Shown here in pieces: positions 25,752 to 34,571 of a DNA stretch of 64,000 bases. A program made the translations under genes and the position numbers. The notes beneath the pieces were generated by a model. That model searched no databases. It worked only from the letters and a program-made list of their open reading frames with translations, and was not told the origin of the DNA. How positions within the stretch are numbered: the first letter of the stretch is position 1; each line of letters begins with the position of its first letter. The DNA is from Arthrobacter sp. SX1312 (GTDB lineage Bacteria > Actinomycetota > Actinomycetes > Actinomycetales > Micrococcaceae), in assembly GCF_002929295.1 (NCBI RefSeq), contig NZ_PJIM01000001.1, positions 1,293,398 through 1,357,397 of the forward strand, given 5' to 3'.

Positions 25752-27338
25752 CTACTCCCATTCGATGGTTCCCGGCGGCTTGCTCGTCACATCGAGCACC
25801 ACGCGGTTGACGCCGTCCACCTCGTTGGTGATCCGGTTCGAGATCCGCGCGAGCAGGTCGTACGGGAGGCGGGACCAGTCCGCGGTCATGGCGTCCTCAC
25901 TCGACACGGGCCGCAGGACGATGGGGTGTCCGTAGGTGCGGCCGTCCCCCTGCACGCCGACGCTGCGGACGTCCGCGAGCAGGACCACGGGCATCTGCCA
26001 GACCTCGTTGTCGAGCCCGGCCGCCGTGAGCTCGGCACGGGCGATCGCGTCCGCCGTGCGCAGCAGCTCGAGCCGCTCCTCCGTGACCTCCCCGACGATC
26101 CGGATGCCCAGCCCCGGCCCGGGGAACGGCTGCCGTCCCACGATCTCCGCCGGCAGGCCGAGCTGGGCGCCGACGGCGCGTACCTCGTCCTTGAACAGGG
26201 CCCGGAGGGGTTCGACGAGTTCGAACTGCAGGTCCTCGGGCAGCCCGCCCACGTTGTGGTGGCTCTTGATGTTCGAGGCGCCCTCGCCGCCGCCGGATTC
26301 GACGACGTCGGGGTAGAGCGTGCCCTGGACGAGGAAGCGGATGGACTCGCCGTCCGCCTCCGCCTCGCGCATGATGGCCCGTTCGGCCTCCTCGAAGGCG
26401 CGGATGAACTCGCGGCCGATGATCTTGCGCTTGGTCTCGGGGTCGGAGACGCCGGCCAGTGCGTCGAGGAAGCGGCGCTGCTCGTTCGCGACGTACAGCT
26501 TGACGCCGGTCGCGGCGACGAAGTCGCGCTCCACCTGCTCGGCCTCGCCCTCTCGCAGCAGCCCGTGGTCGACGAACACGCAGGTGAGCTGGTCACCGAC
26601 CGCGCGCTGCACGAGTGCGGCGGCCACGGCGGAGTCGACCCCGCCGGAGAGTCCGCAGATCACGCGGGCATCGCCGATCTGCTCGCGGATGCGCTGCACC
26701 TGCTCCTCGAGGATGTTGCCGGTGGTCCAGTTCGGGGCCAGGCGCGCGCCGCGGAAGAGGAAGTTCTCGATGACGGCCTGGCCGTGCTGGGAGTGCTTGA
26801 CCTCGGGGTGCCACTGCACGCCGTAGAGCGCCTTGTCCTCGTTCGCGAAGGCAGCGACGGGCGCACCGGCGGTGCTGGCGAGGACCTCGAAGCCCTCGGG
26901 AGCGGACTGCACGCTGTCGCCGTGGCTCATCCACGCATTCTGGTGCTCGGGGGTGCCGCTGAGGATGGAGCGGGCCGCGCCGTCGGAACGCACGTCCGTG
27001 GAGCCGTACTCCCGCAGGCCCGTCCTGGCGACCGTGCCGCCGAGGACGTCCGCCATCGCCTGGAAGCCGTAGCAGATGCCGAGCACCGGCACGCCGGCCT
27101 CGAACAGGTCGGCTTCGACGCGGGGGGCACCCTCGGCGTAGACGCTCGACGGCCCGCCGGAGAGGATGATCGCCGCGGGGTTCTTCGCGAGAATCTCCTG
27201 CGTGCTCAGGGTGTGCGGCACGATCTCGGAGTAGACGTCGGCCTCGCGGACCCGGCGCGCGATCAGCTGGGCGTACTGTGCGCCGTAGTCCACGACGAGG
27301 ACAGGTCGGTGTTCGGAGCCGTTCTCGGGGGTAGTCAC
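25752..27338 (-). CDS. guaA: GMP synthase (glutamine-hydrolysing) GuaA
   Basis: 528 residues; converts XMP to GMP with ATP and glutamine. Class-I glutamine amidotransferase domain with nucleophile C89 in GICYGFQAM and H177 in QWHPEV. ATP-pyrophosphatase domain with the PP-loop SGGVDS at 231-236, and the C-terminal dimerisation/XMP-binding domain starting at about [14 protein letters not shown] with [12 protein letters not shown]. The end PPGTIEWE is the conserved C-terminus. GTG start at 27338. With guaB at 36.4 kb the window carries the two steps of the branch from IMP to GMP. Confidence 0.97.
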   Translation of the reverse strand: MTTPENGSEHRPVLVVDYGAQYAQLIARRVREADVYSEIVPHTLSTQEILAKNPAAIILSGGPSSVYAEGAPRVEADLFEAGVPVLGICYGFQAMADVLGGTVARTGLREYGSTDVRSDGAARSILSGTPEHQNAWMSHGDSVQSAPEGFEVLASTAGAPVAAFANEDKALYGVQWHPEVKHSQHGQAVIENFLFRGARLAPNWTTGNILEEQVQRIREQIGDARVICGLSGGVDSAVAAALVQRAVGDQLTCVFVDHGLLREGEAEQVERDFVAATGVKLYVANEQRRFLDALAGVSDPETKRKIIGREFIRAFEEAERAIMREAEADGESIRFLVQGTLYPDVVESGGGEGASNIKSHHNVGGLPEDLQFELVEPLRALFKDEVRAVGAQLGLPAEIVGRQPFPGPGLGIRIVGEVTEERLELLRTADAIARAELTAAGLDNEVWQMPVVLLADVRSVGVQGDGRTYGHPIVLRPVSSEDAMTADWSRLPYDLLARISNRITNEVDGVNRVVLDVTSKPPGTIEWE

Positions 27339-27398
27339 CCGTCAACAATAGTCCGCGGACGCGGGCCGGACCGCATCAGCGGGCCTCTGTGAAGCCGC

Positions 27399-27887
27399 TC
27401 AGTAGCGGGACGCGGCCTCGGGGTGGGCCGCCAGGTCCTCCTCCACCTGACGGTGGATCCGCTTCTCGACGACGAACGACAGCAGCGGCACCACGCCGCC
27501 GAGCGCGATCAGGACGAAACGGCCGAAGGGCCAGCGCATGATCTGCCAGAGGCGGAAGTCGGCGATGAGGTAGACCACGTACAGCCAGCCGTGGACGATC
27601 AGCACGGTGGTCGAGAGATTCAGTCCCCCGGCCGTCTGCGCGACGGCTTCGGGCAGGAACTGCAGGGGCGCGCCTCCTCCGGCGACGATCTCCGTCCCGA
27701 ACCCGTACTTGGCGACCATCTCCACGACGACGAGCAGGAGCATGACACCCGTCGCGTACGCGAGGACCTTGTAGAACGCCAGGGCGGAGCGGATCTGGGC
27801 ATGCGTGCCGCCGAACCGCCGCTTCGGGGTGCCCGTGGCGGGCGGGCGGCCCGGTCCGGTGGTCGGGTCGAGAGCTGGCTCAGTCAC
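27399..27887 (-). CDS. DUF3817-domain membrane protein
   Basis: 162 residues. A Pro/Thr-rich N-terminus, then three membrane helices: YKVLAYATGVMLLLVVVEMVAKY, STTVLIVHGWLYVVYLIADFRL and GRFVLIALGGVVPLLSFVVEKRI. The WLYVVYL and VVPLLSFVVEKR blocks are typical of DUF3817. No known function. GTG start at 27887, 8 bp inside the end of the SURF1-like gene, so the two are translationally coupled; guaA starts 60 bp downstream. Confidence 0.88.
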   Translation of the reverse strand: MTEPALDPTTGPGRPPATGTPKRRFGGTHAQIRSALAFYKVLAYATGVMLLLVVVEMVAKYGFGTEIVAGGGAPLQFLPEAVAQTAGGLNLSTTVLIVHGWLYVVYLIADFRLWQIMRWPFGRFVLIALGGVVPLLSFVVEKRIHRQVEEDLAAHPEAASRY

Positions 27888-28755
27888 GGTGCGTTCCGCC
27901 TTCGGTGTCGGGTCTCATCTCGGAGCTTGATGCAGGCGTCGGATCGGACGGGGTGCCGGACGCGGGCTGGGTCCCTGCCTCCTCGGCGGCGTCGGCGGCG
28001 TCCTCCAGCGCGCGGCGGTGGTCGTCGGCGACGAGGCGCCACCACAGGAAGAACGCGAAGCCCGCGAACACGAACCACTCGATCGCGTAGAAGATGTTGA
28101 GCCAGTTGATCGGCGTCTCCTGCGGCTGCGGACCGACGACCACCGGCTGCATGCCGGCAGCGAAGGGCACATCCGCTCCCCCGGCGGTGACCGTCGTCGC
28201 CACCACGAAGGCCGCATAGGCGCGCACGTCCCACCGGTTGGCGAGCTCGGCCGTGGACAGCGAGGGGACCTGGCCTTCGACGGGCCGCTGCACCAGGGGC
28301 GCCTCGGGCGGCAGGAGGCGTCCGACGACGGCGGCCGGGCCGTCCTGCTCGGGCAGGGAGGCGACGTCCTCCGCCGCGGGCACCCAGCCGAGCACGATCG
28401 GGATGACGGCACCCTGCGCGGCGCCCCCGGCCTCCGCGCCGTCGACGGCGAACGCCTGGATCACCCAGAGACCGTCCTCGCCGTCGCGCAGGCGGTCCTG
28501 GACCAGGGTGCGGGTGTCCGGCAGGAAATCGCCGTCGAGCGAGACCATCTGGTCGGCGCCGGAGGCGTACAGGGGGGTGAGGGGCTGGAGGACGTCGGCC
28601 AGGGGCCGTACGTCCTCGGTGGCGCTCGGCGCAGGCGGTGGGGCCTGCCGCGAGGAGTTGAACTGCCACTGGCTGAGGAGCACGAAGACCGAGGCGATCG
28701 CCATCGCGAGGATCAGCAGAAGGATCCATCGAGGCTTGAGCGCGGTCTTCAACAC
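27880..28755 (-). CDS. SURF1-family protein
   Basis: 291 residues with the SURF1 layout: an N-terminal helix (WILLLILAMAIASVFVLLSQWQF), an extracytoplasmic domain with DGDFLPDTRTLVQDR and VVGRLLPPEAP, and a C-terminal helix INWLNIFYAIEWFVFAGFAFFLWWRL. The C-terminal NxFYAxEWxxFAxFAxFxWWR pattern is diagnostic. SURF1 proteins assist assembly of cytochrome c oxidase (heme a insertion). The Ala/Pro/Ser-rich tail of about 45 residues is an addition. GTG start at 28755, no better start before the first helix. Confidence 0.9.
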   Translation of the reverse strand: MLKTALKPRWILLLILAMAIASVFVLLSQWQFNSSRQAPPPAPSATEDVRPLADVLQPLTPLYASGADQMVSLDGDFLPDTRTLVQDRLRDGEDGLWVIQAFAVDGAEAGGAAQGAVIPIVLGWVPAAEDVASLPEQDGPAAVVGRLLPPEAPLVQRPVEGQVPSLSTAELANRWDVRAYAAFVVATTVTAGGADVPFAAGMQPVVVGPQPQETPINWLNIFYAIEWFVFAGFAFFLWWRLVADDHRRALEDAADAAEEAGTQPASGTPSDPTPASSSEMRPDTEGGTHRD

Positions 28756-28876
28756 CCCTTAACGGTACTTCGTGCCTGTGTAGAACAACGAATGGCGCCC
28801 GCGCCGGAGCCCTCCGGACGCGGCCGGAAAAACTGATTGGGATATCTCTATCACTGGGCCCGGATACGGTCTACGC
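28756..28876. promoter_or_regulatory. Divergent region, SURF1-like / ABC exporter
   Basis: 121 bp with an unusually A+T-rich patch (28828-28853) ahead of the exporter, containing GATATCTCTATC with short inverted GATA/TATC ends. A promoter and perhaps an operator are likely here but I cannot assign them. Confidence 0.4.
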
Positions 28877-30607
28877 TTGATCCTCGTGCGCTCCTATCCC
28901 TACCCCCTCACCGGTCCCCCGGATCTGCGCTCGCCTGCGCGCTACCTGCTGTGGCTCGCGGGCCACCAGAAGGCGACCCTGGCCGCCGGGATCCTGCTCG
29001 GTACCGTGTGGATGGCATCGCAGGCCGTCATGCCCTTCGTGCTCGGCCGGGCCATCGACGACGGCGTGATCGGCGCGGACTATCCGGCGCTCGTCGCCTG
29101 GGCCGGCGTCCTGCTCGGCCTCATGGTGGTCCAGGCGGTCTCCGACACCGCCACGCACCGCGCCGGGGTCAGCAACTGGATGCAGGCCGCGTTCCGCTCC
29201 GTCCGCCTCGTGGGCCACACGATCAGCAGGACCGGCGATGCGCTGCCCGCGGCGCTGCCCACGGGGGAGGTCGTCTCCACGGCGGCCTCCGACGCCTTCC
29301 GCGTCGGCGAGGTCTACGAGGTCCTGACGCGTCTCGCCGGCGCGGCCGCGGCGTGGCTCGTGGTGACGGTCCTGATCTGGCAGACCTCGCCCGTGCTCGG
29401 CGTCGTGGTGCTCGCGGGCGTCCCCGTGTGCTGCGGACTGCTCCTGTTCGTGGTGCGCCCCCTGCAGGCGCGGCAGCGCGAGCAGCGCGAGGCGTCCGGC
29501 AGGATGACGGCGGTCGGCGCGGACACCGTGGCCGGGCTGCGCGTCCTGCGCGGCATCGGCGGCGAGCACATCTTCGTGGACCGGTACCGGGCGAAATCCG
29601 CCCGGACCCGCGATTCGGGCATCCGCGTGGCGCATTCCCTCGCGGACCTCGAGGCGTCGCAGGTCTTCATCGCGGGCACCTTCAGCGTGGTGTTCACGTG
29701 GGTCGGGGCGTCCCTGGTGCTCTCGGGCGACATCACGCCCGGCGAACTCGTGGCCCTGTACGGCTTCTCGATCTTCCTGATGACGCCCATCCGGGCGGCG
29801 GCCGATTCCGTGGCGCGCTTCATCCGCGCGCACGTGGGCGCGCGCAAGATCCTCGCGGTGCTCGCGGTCCAGGCGGATGTCGCCGACACCACGACGCCGG
29901 TCCCCGCCCCGCCGTCGGGCTCCGTCCTCGTCGACGAGCGCTCCGGCGTCGTCGTCGAACCCGGCCTGCTGACCGCGGTCGTCTCGAAGGACCCCGCGGA
30001 GGCGACCGACGCCGTCACGCGCCTCGGCCGCTTCGAGGACGCCGTCCTCGAGGAGGCGGGTGTCCGGTGGGGCACCGCCGACCTGCGGCATGTGCCGCTC
30101 GCTGCCGTCCGCGGGCGCATCGTGGTCAGCGAGGCGAGCCCCCAGCTCTTCAGCGGGCCGCTGCGCCGGCAGCTCGACCCGCACGGCAGGCACGACGACG
30201 GCACGATCCTCGCGGCCCTCGAGGCCGCGAGCGCCCTCGACATCCTGGACGGCCTCGACGGCGGCCTCGACCACGCGGTGACGGAACGGGGTCGGGGCTT
30301 CTCGGGGGGTCAGCGGCAACGCCTCGTCCTGGCCCGCGCCTATCTGACGGGGGCCGAGAACCTCGTCCTGGTCGAGCCGACGAGCGCCGTCGACGCCCAC
30401 ACGGAGCAGCGCATCGCGTCCCGGCTGGCCGGGGCGCGGCGCCAGGACGGCCGGACGACCGTCCTGGTCAGCGCGAGCCCGCTCCTGCTGCGCAGCATGG
30501 ACCGCGTCGTCTTCCTCGAGAACGGCCGCGTCGCCGCGCAGGGCAGCCATACGGACCTCATGGCCGGCAACCCCGCCTATCGGGATGTGGTGATCCGCAG
30601 TGAGTAG
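28877..30607 (+). CDS. Heterodimeric ABC exporter, subunit with degenerate Walker A
   Basis: 576 residues; a six-helix type-IV exporter transmembrane domain (about 25-330) fused to a nucleotide-binding domain. The NBD has no Walker A: where GxxGxGKST is expected it reads LLTAVVSKDPAEATDAV (364-380). The Walker B aspartate is also gone (LVLVEPTSA, 496-504), and the usual switch His is Ser (VSASPLLL). The signature FSGGQRQR (475-482) is intact. It can therefore give a signature half-site but not bind ATP by itself in the normal way. TTG start at 28877 (GTG 28886 possible). It overlaps the partner gene by 8 bases. Confidence 0.9.
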   Translation: MILVRSYPYPLTGPPDLRSPARYLLWLAGHQKATLAAGILLGTVWMASQAVMPFVLGRAIDDGVIGADYPALVAWAGVLLGLMVVQAVSDTATHRAGVSNWMQAAFRSVRLVGHTISRTGDALPAALPTGEVVSTAASDAFRVGEVYEVLTRLAGAAAAWLVVTVLIWQTSPVLGVVVLAGVPVCCGLLLFVVRPLQARQREQREASGRMTAVGADTVAGLRVLRGIGGEHIFVDRYRAKSARTRDSGIRVAHSLADLEASQVFIAGTFSVVFTWVGASLVLSGDITPGELVALYGFSIFLMTPIRAAADSVARFIRAHVGARKILAVLAVQADVADTTTPVPAPPSGSVLVDERSGVVVEPGLLTAVVSKDPAEATDAVTRLGRFEDAVLEEAGVRWGTADLRHVPLAAVRGRIVVSEASPQLFSGPLRRQLDPHGRHDDGTILAALEAASALDILDGLDGGLDHAVTERGRGFSGGQRQRLVLARAYLTGAENLVLVEPTSAVDAHTEQRIASRLAGARRQDGRTTVLVSASPLLLRSMDRVVFLENGRVAAQGSHTDLMAGNPAYRDVVIRSE

Positions 30608-32345
30608 CACGGCCGTACTTCCCGTCGCCGCGCCGGCCACGGTCCGCGACGAAGCCTTCCGCCTGATCCGCCATCACCGGCGGGGCCTCGGAGCGGTGAT
30701 CGCCCTGTACGTCGGATCGGCCGTCGCCGGGCTCGCCGGCCCCCTGCTGCTCGGGATCCTCGTCGACGCACTCGCGGCGGGTACGACGCCCGGCTTCGTC
30801 GCGACCGTATCGGCCGGGATGCTCGCGTTCCTGGCGGTGCAGTCGGTGCTGCGCCGGTACGCCGTCCGGTCCGGCATGGTGTTCGGCGAACGCGTGTTCG
30901 CCGAACTGCGCGAGGACTTCATGGAGGACGTCACGGCACTCCCCCTGTCCACGGTGGAGACGGCGGGCACGGGCGACCTCGTGGCCCGCACCACCAACGA
31001 CATCGACGCCGTGTCCCACACGGTGCGCTTCGGCGTGCCGCAGGTCGTCGTCTCGGTGGTGACCATCGTCCTGACGCTCGGCGCCGCCGTCGTCACCTCC
31101 CCGGTCCTGTCGCTGGCCCTCCTCGTGGGACTGCCCCTGCTCTGGCCCGTCACGCGCTGGTACCTGCGGCGCAGCGCCGGCGGGTACATGCGCGAACGCG
31201 AGACCTACGCCGTCGTGAACGGGACGATCACCGAGACCATCGAGGGCGCCCGCACGGTGGACGCCCTCAGCCTCGGCGGGCTGCGCCGCGCGGACCTCGA
31301 CGACGCCCTCGGCAGCAGCTACCGCGCGGAGCGCTACACGCTGTGGCTGCGCTCCGTCCTGTTCCCCGCCGCGGACGTCGCCTTCTGGCTGCCCGCCGCC
31401 GCCGTCCTCCTCTGGGGCGGCTGGCTCGCCGGCCAGGGCCTCGTCACCCCCGGAGCCGTGGCCGCGGTGGCCCTGTTCGCGGTACGCCTGATCGACCCGG
31501 TGGACCTGCTCATCATGTGGACCGACGAGATCCAGGTGGGCGCCGCGTCGCTGGCGCGGATCGTCGGCATCAAGGGGGTCGAGCCGGACCGGGAGGCGAC
31601 GACGGCGGAACCGGCGAACGAGGACATCGTCGTGTCGGCCGCGACGTACGCCTACCGCCCCGGGCACAACGTGCTGCACGGCGTCGACCTCACGCTCGTG
31701 CGGGGCGAGCGCCTCGCCGTCGTCGGGCCCTCGGGGGCCGGCAAGTCGACGCTGGGGCGCCTGATCGCCGGGATCCACCCGCCGACGTCGGGCTCCGTCA
31801 CGGTGGGCGGCGTGCCGCTCGTGGACCGGCCGCTCGACGACCTGCGCCGCGAGGTGGCGCTCGTGACGCAGGAGCACCACGTGTTCGTCGGCTCCGTCTC
31901 CGACAACGTGCGCCTCGGCCGGGCGGACGCGGGCGACGGCGAGATCGAGGACGCCCTGCGCAGCGTCGGGGCGCTCGACTGGGTGAAGCAGCTGCCCGAG
32001 GGCATGGACACGGAGGTGGGCTCGGGGGCGTTCGAGCTGAGTCCAGCGCGGGCCCAGGAACTGGCGCTGGCGCGGCTCGTCCTCGCCGACCCGCACACCC
32101 TGGTGCTCGACGAGGCGACGTCCCTGATCGATCCGCAGGCCGCCCGCGACCTCGAACGATCGCTCAGCGCGGTCCTCGAGGGACGGACCGTGATCGCCAT
32201 CGCGCACCGGCTGCACACGGCGCACGACGCCGACCGCGTCGCCGTCGTCGAGGACGGGCGGATCACCGAGCTCGGCTCGCACGAGGAACTGCTCGCGCTC
32301 GACGGCGCGTACGCGTCCCTGTGGCATTCGTGGCGGAGCGAGTAG
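30600..32345 (+). CDS. Heterodimeric ABC exporter, subunit with intact Walker A
   Basis: 581 residues, same domain plan as its partner. Walker A GPSGAGKST at 376-384, Walker B TLVLDEATS ending at 508 and switch His in AIAHRLHTAH are all intact, but the signature is replaced by ELSPARAQELAL (479-490) with no GGQ. With the first subunit only one complete ATP site can form: Walker A/B from this protein facing LSGGQ from the other. Substrate unknown; such pairs export lipids, peptides or drugs. GTG start at 30600, overlapping the first gene by 8 bases. Confidence 0.92.
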   Translation: MSSTAVLPVAAPATVRDEAFRLIRHHRRGLGAVIALYVGSAVAGLAGPLLLGILVDALAAGTTPGFVATVSAGMLAFLAVQSVLRRYAVRSGMVFGERVFAELREDFMEDVTALPLSTVETAGTGDLVARTTNDIDAVSHTVRFGVPQVVVSVVTIVLTLGAAVVTSPVLSLALLVGLPLLWPVTRWYLRRSAGGYMRERETYAVVNGTITETIEGARTVDALSLGGLRRADLDDALGSSYRAERYTLWLRSVLFPAADVAFWLPAAAVLLWGGWLAGQGLVTPGAVAAVALFAVRLIDPVDLLIMWTDEIQVGAASLARIVGIKGVEPDREATTAEPANEDIVVSAATYAYRPGHNVLHGVDLTLVRGERLAVVGPSGAGKSTLGRLIAGIHPPTSGSVTVGGVPLVDRPLDDLRREVALVTQEHHVFVGSVSDNVRLGRADAGDGEIEDALRSVGALDWVKQLPEGMDTEVGSGAFELSPARAQELALARLVLADPHTLVLDEATSLIDPQAARDLERSLSAVLEGRTVIAIAHRLHTAHDADRVAVVEDGRITELGSHEELLALDGAYASLWHSWRSE

Positions 32346-32363
32346 CCGCCCGCGGGCTCGCCG

Positions 32364-32855
32364 CTAGTGGTTGTGGAACACCAGCGAGGAGTTGATCAGT
32401 TCGGAGATCACCTCGGCGTCGTGGGCACGGCGCAGCGACTCCCGAAAGTTCTCCTTGAACAGGCTGCGGGCGATCGTCGCGAGGACCTCCAGGTGCTCCG
32501 AGAAGGACTGCGCGGGTGTGGCCATGAGGAGGACGAGGGTGGCGGGACCGTCCACGGCGCCGAAGTCGAGGCTGTACCCGAAGCGCGTCACCCCGACGGC
32601 GATGGAGGTCTGGTTGACGTACTCGCTGCGTGCGTGCGGCAGGCCGACGCCGCCGGGCAGTCCCGTCGCCATCTGGTGCTCGCGGGAGTTGACCTGGTCG
32701 AGGAAGGCCTGGAGGTCCGAGAGCCTGCCGGCGTCGTACAGCCGTCCCGCGAGCTGGGCGGCGGCCTCCTCCTTGGAGGTCGCCTCCATCTCGAGGATCA
32801 CGAGGTCGGGCGTGGTGAGGTCGGCGTCGTGCGGATCGAGCGGCTTCTCGCTCAC
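32364..32855 (-). CDS. PTS sugar transporter subunit IIA (fructose/mannitol type)
   Basis: 163 residues. PTS EIIA type-2 domain; the phospho-accepting histidine is in GGVGLPHARSEYVNQ. Family ends seen as SIAVGVTRFGYSLDFGAVDGPATLVLLMATP and HLEVLATIARSL. Freestanding, with no IIB or IIC gene nearby, so it may phosphorylate another PTS component or have a regulatory (nitrogen-PTS-like) role. GTG start at 32855 with GAAAGG 6 bases upstream. It lies 17 bp behind guaB3 and is probably co-transcribed with it. Confidence 0.9.
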   Translation of the reverse strand: MSEKPLDPHDADLTTPDLVILEMEATSKEEAAAQLAGRLYDAGRLSDLQAFLDQVNSREHQMATGLPGGVGLPHARSEYVNQTSIAVGVTRFGYSLDFGAVDGPATLVLLMATPAQSFSEHLEVLATIARSLFKENFRESLRRAHDAEVISELINSSLVFHNH

Positions 32856-32872
32856 GGGGTGCCTTTCGGGGT

Positions 32873-34012
32873 TCAGTCGACCGAGACGTAGGGCGAGAGG
32901 ACTACCTCCACCCGCTGGAATTCCTTCAGATCCGAGTACCCGGTGGTGGCCATCGCCCGCCGCAGCGCCCCGATCAGGTTCGAGGTGCCGTCCGTGTGGT
33001 GGGACGGTCCCCACAGCACTTCCTGCAGGGGCCCGACGGTGCCGATGTTGACCCTGTCGCCGCGCGGCAGTTCCGGGTGGTGGGCCTCCTGGCCCCAGTG
33101 CCATCCCTTGCCGGGCGCCTCCTCGGCGCGGGCGAGCGCGGAACCGAGCATGACGGCGTCGGCGCCCATCGCGATGGCCTTGACGATGTCGCCGCTGGCG
33201 CCCATGCCGCCGTCGGCGATGACGTGGACGTAGCGCCCCCCGGACTCGTCCATGTAGTCGCGCCGCGCTCCGGCGACGTCGGCGATGGCGGAGGCGAGCG
33301 GCGAGTGGATGCCGAGGGCGCGGCGGGTCGTCGTCGTCGCGCCGCCACCGAAGCCGACGAGCACGCCGGCCGCACCGGTGCGCATCAGGTGCAGTGCCGG
33401 GGTGTAGCCGGCCGCGCCGCCCACGATCACGGGGACGTCGAGTTCGTAGATGAACTTCTTGAGGTCGAGCGGTTCCTCGTTCTTCGAGACGTGTTCGGCG
33501 GACACCGTGGTGCCGCGGATGACGAAGATGTCGACGCCGGCCGCGAGGACCGTCTTGTAGAACTGCTGGGTGCGCTGCGGCGTGAGCGATCCGGCGACGG
33601 TCACCCCGGCCTCGCGGATCTCGGCGAGGCGGCTCGTGATGAGGTCGGCCTGGATCGGGGCCTCGTAGATCTCCTGCATGCGGCGGGTGGCCGCCGGGCT
33701 GAAGTTCTCCGTGCTCAGGCCCGCGATCTCGTCCAGGGCCTGCTGCGGATCCTCGTAGCGGGTCCACAGACCCTCCAGGTTGAGGACGCCGAGGCCGCCG
33801 AGCCGGCCCATCGCGATCGCGGTGGCGGGCGACATCGCGGAGTCCATGGGGGCCGCGACGACCGGCATCTCGAACTGGTAGGCGTCGATCTGCCACTGCA
33901 CGGAGACGTCGAGCGGATCCCGGGTGCGGCGGGAGGGCATCACCGCCACGTCGTCCAGCGAATATGCCCTGCGTCCGCGCTTGCCTCGGCCGATCTCGAT
34001 CTCGTAAGTCAC
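32873..34012 (-). CDS. guaB3: GuaB3-family IMP dehydrogenase-related protein
   Basis: 379-residue (beta/alpha)8 barrel of the IMPDH/GMPR family without CBS domains, as in other GuaB3 proteins. It starts EIGRGKRGRRAYSLDDVAVMPSRRTRDP, the usual GuaB3 opening. The IMP-binding loop that is GPGSICTTR in GuaB of this window reads GFGGGATTTTR here (220-230), so the catalytic cysteine is Thr, and the whole protein contains no cysteine. Canonical covalent IMPDH chemistry looks impossible. GTG start at 34012. Confidence 0.93.
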   Translation of the reverse strand: MTYEIEIGRGKRGRRAYSLDDVAVMPSRRTRDPLDVSVQWQIDAYQFEMPVVAAPMDSAMSPATAIAMGRLGGLGVLNLEGLWTRYEDPQQALDEIAGLSTENFSPAATRRMQEIYEAPIQADLITSRLAEIREAGVTVAGSLTPQRTQQFYKTVLAAGVDIFVIRGTTVSAEHVSKNEEPLDLKKFIYELDVPVIVGGAAGYTPALHLMRTGAAGVLVGFGGGATTTTRRALGIHSPLASAIADVAGARRDYMDESGGRYVHVIADGGMGASGDIVKAIAMGADAVMLGSALARAEEAPGKGWHWGQEAHHPELPRGDRVNIGTVGPLQEVLWGPSHHTDGTSNLIGALRRAMATTGYSDLKEFQRVEVVLSPYVSVD

Positions 34013-34181
34013 TGCTCTAGGTTAGCCCAGCGCGCCCTCCCGGCAGGTGTCGCGTCGTGAAGGGCGGCCGGTCCGCGCACGGCGCGGCCGGGTCCCGCGG
34101 TCCGGCGGGAACGCACGGGCACCCTATCCTGGACCTCGGACAAGGACTGTCGGGGAAGGACCAACGGGGAAGGACGACCGG
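34013..34181. promoter_or_regulatory. Divergent region guaB3 / unknown gene
   Basis: 169 bp. The only pattern is a 14-bp near-tandem repeat just before the + gene (34151-34178), which duplicates its GGGGAAGGA ribosome binding site. Promoters not identified. Confidence 0.45.
34151..34178 (+). repeat. Duplicated Shine-Dalgarno (14-bp tandem repeat)
   Basis: CGGGGAAGGAC at 34151-34161 and again at 34165-34175, unit length 14. The second copy is 6 bases before the ATG at 34182 and serves as the ribosome binding site; the first may be a standby site or a replication-slippage product. Confidence 0.6.
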
Positions 34182-34547
34182 ATGCCGTTCCGCAGCAAGC
34201 AGACCCTGGAGACCTGGATCGACGACTTCAGGACCACCCGGGAAGGCGGCGCCCTCATCTCGGTGCTGGTGCAGGACGGCGCCGACGGCGCCGATACTGG
34301 ACTCGTGATCGTGCCGCTCAGGAACGACAGCACCGAGATCTACCTGCAGCCCGTCGCCGTGGGCGACCCGCGGTGGTCGATCTCGTTCGGCGCCCGCAGC
34401 GAGGACTCCGAGCTGACCGCCGCGGAACTGCACGGGCTGGCCGCGGAACTCCTGGTGGCGGCGTCCCTGTGCCAGTTCCTGGAGGAGAAGTCGATCGGCC
34501 ATGAGGAGCATCAGGACGACGAGCAGGCGGAGAACGTCCCGGCGTGA
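34182..34547 (+). CDS. Hypothetical protein
   Basis: 121-residue soluble protein, not recognised. It has an acidic character and looks like a small alpha/beta fold: SKQTLETWIDDFRTTREGGALISVLVQD, TGLVIVPLRNDSTEIYLQPVAV, then a helical part AELHGLAAELLVAASLCQFLEEKSIG and a very acidic Glu/Asp/Gln tail. ATG at 34182 preceded by a duplicated GGGGAAGGA. It is flanked by guaB3 (divergent) and an ABC exporter (convergent, 24-bp gap); no functional clue. Confidence 0.75.
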   Translation: MPFRSKQTLETWIDDFRTTREGGALISVLVQDGADGADTGLVIVPLRNDSTEIYLQPVAVGDPRWSISFGARSEDSELTAAELHGLAAELLVAASLCQFLEEKSIGHEEHQDDEQAENVPA

Positions 34548-34571
34548 GATCCGGGAGGCACCGGGACGCCG

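Noticed and set aside
28838..28853. GATA/TATC repeat ahead of the ABC exporter as a TetR/MarR-type site
   Set aside because: Short and without a regulator gene nearby; not enough for a feature.
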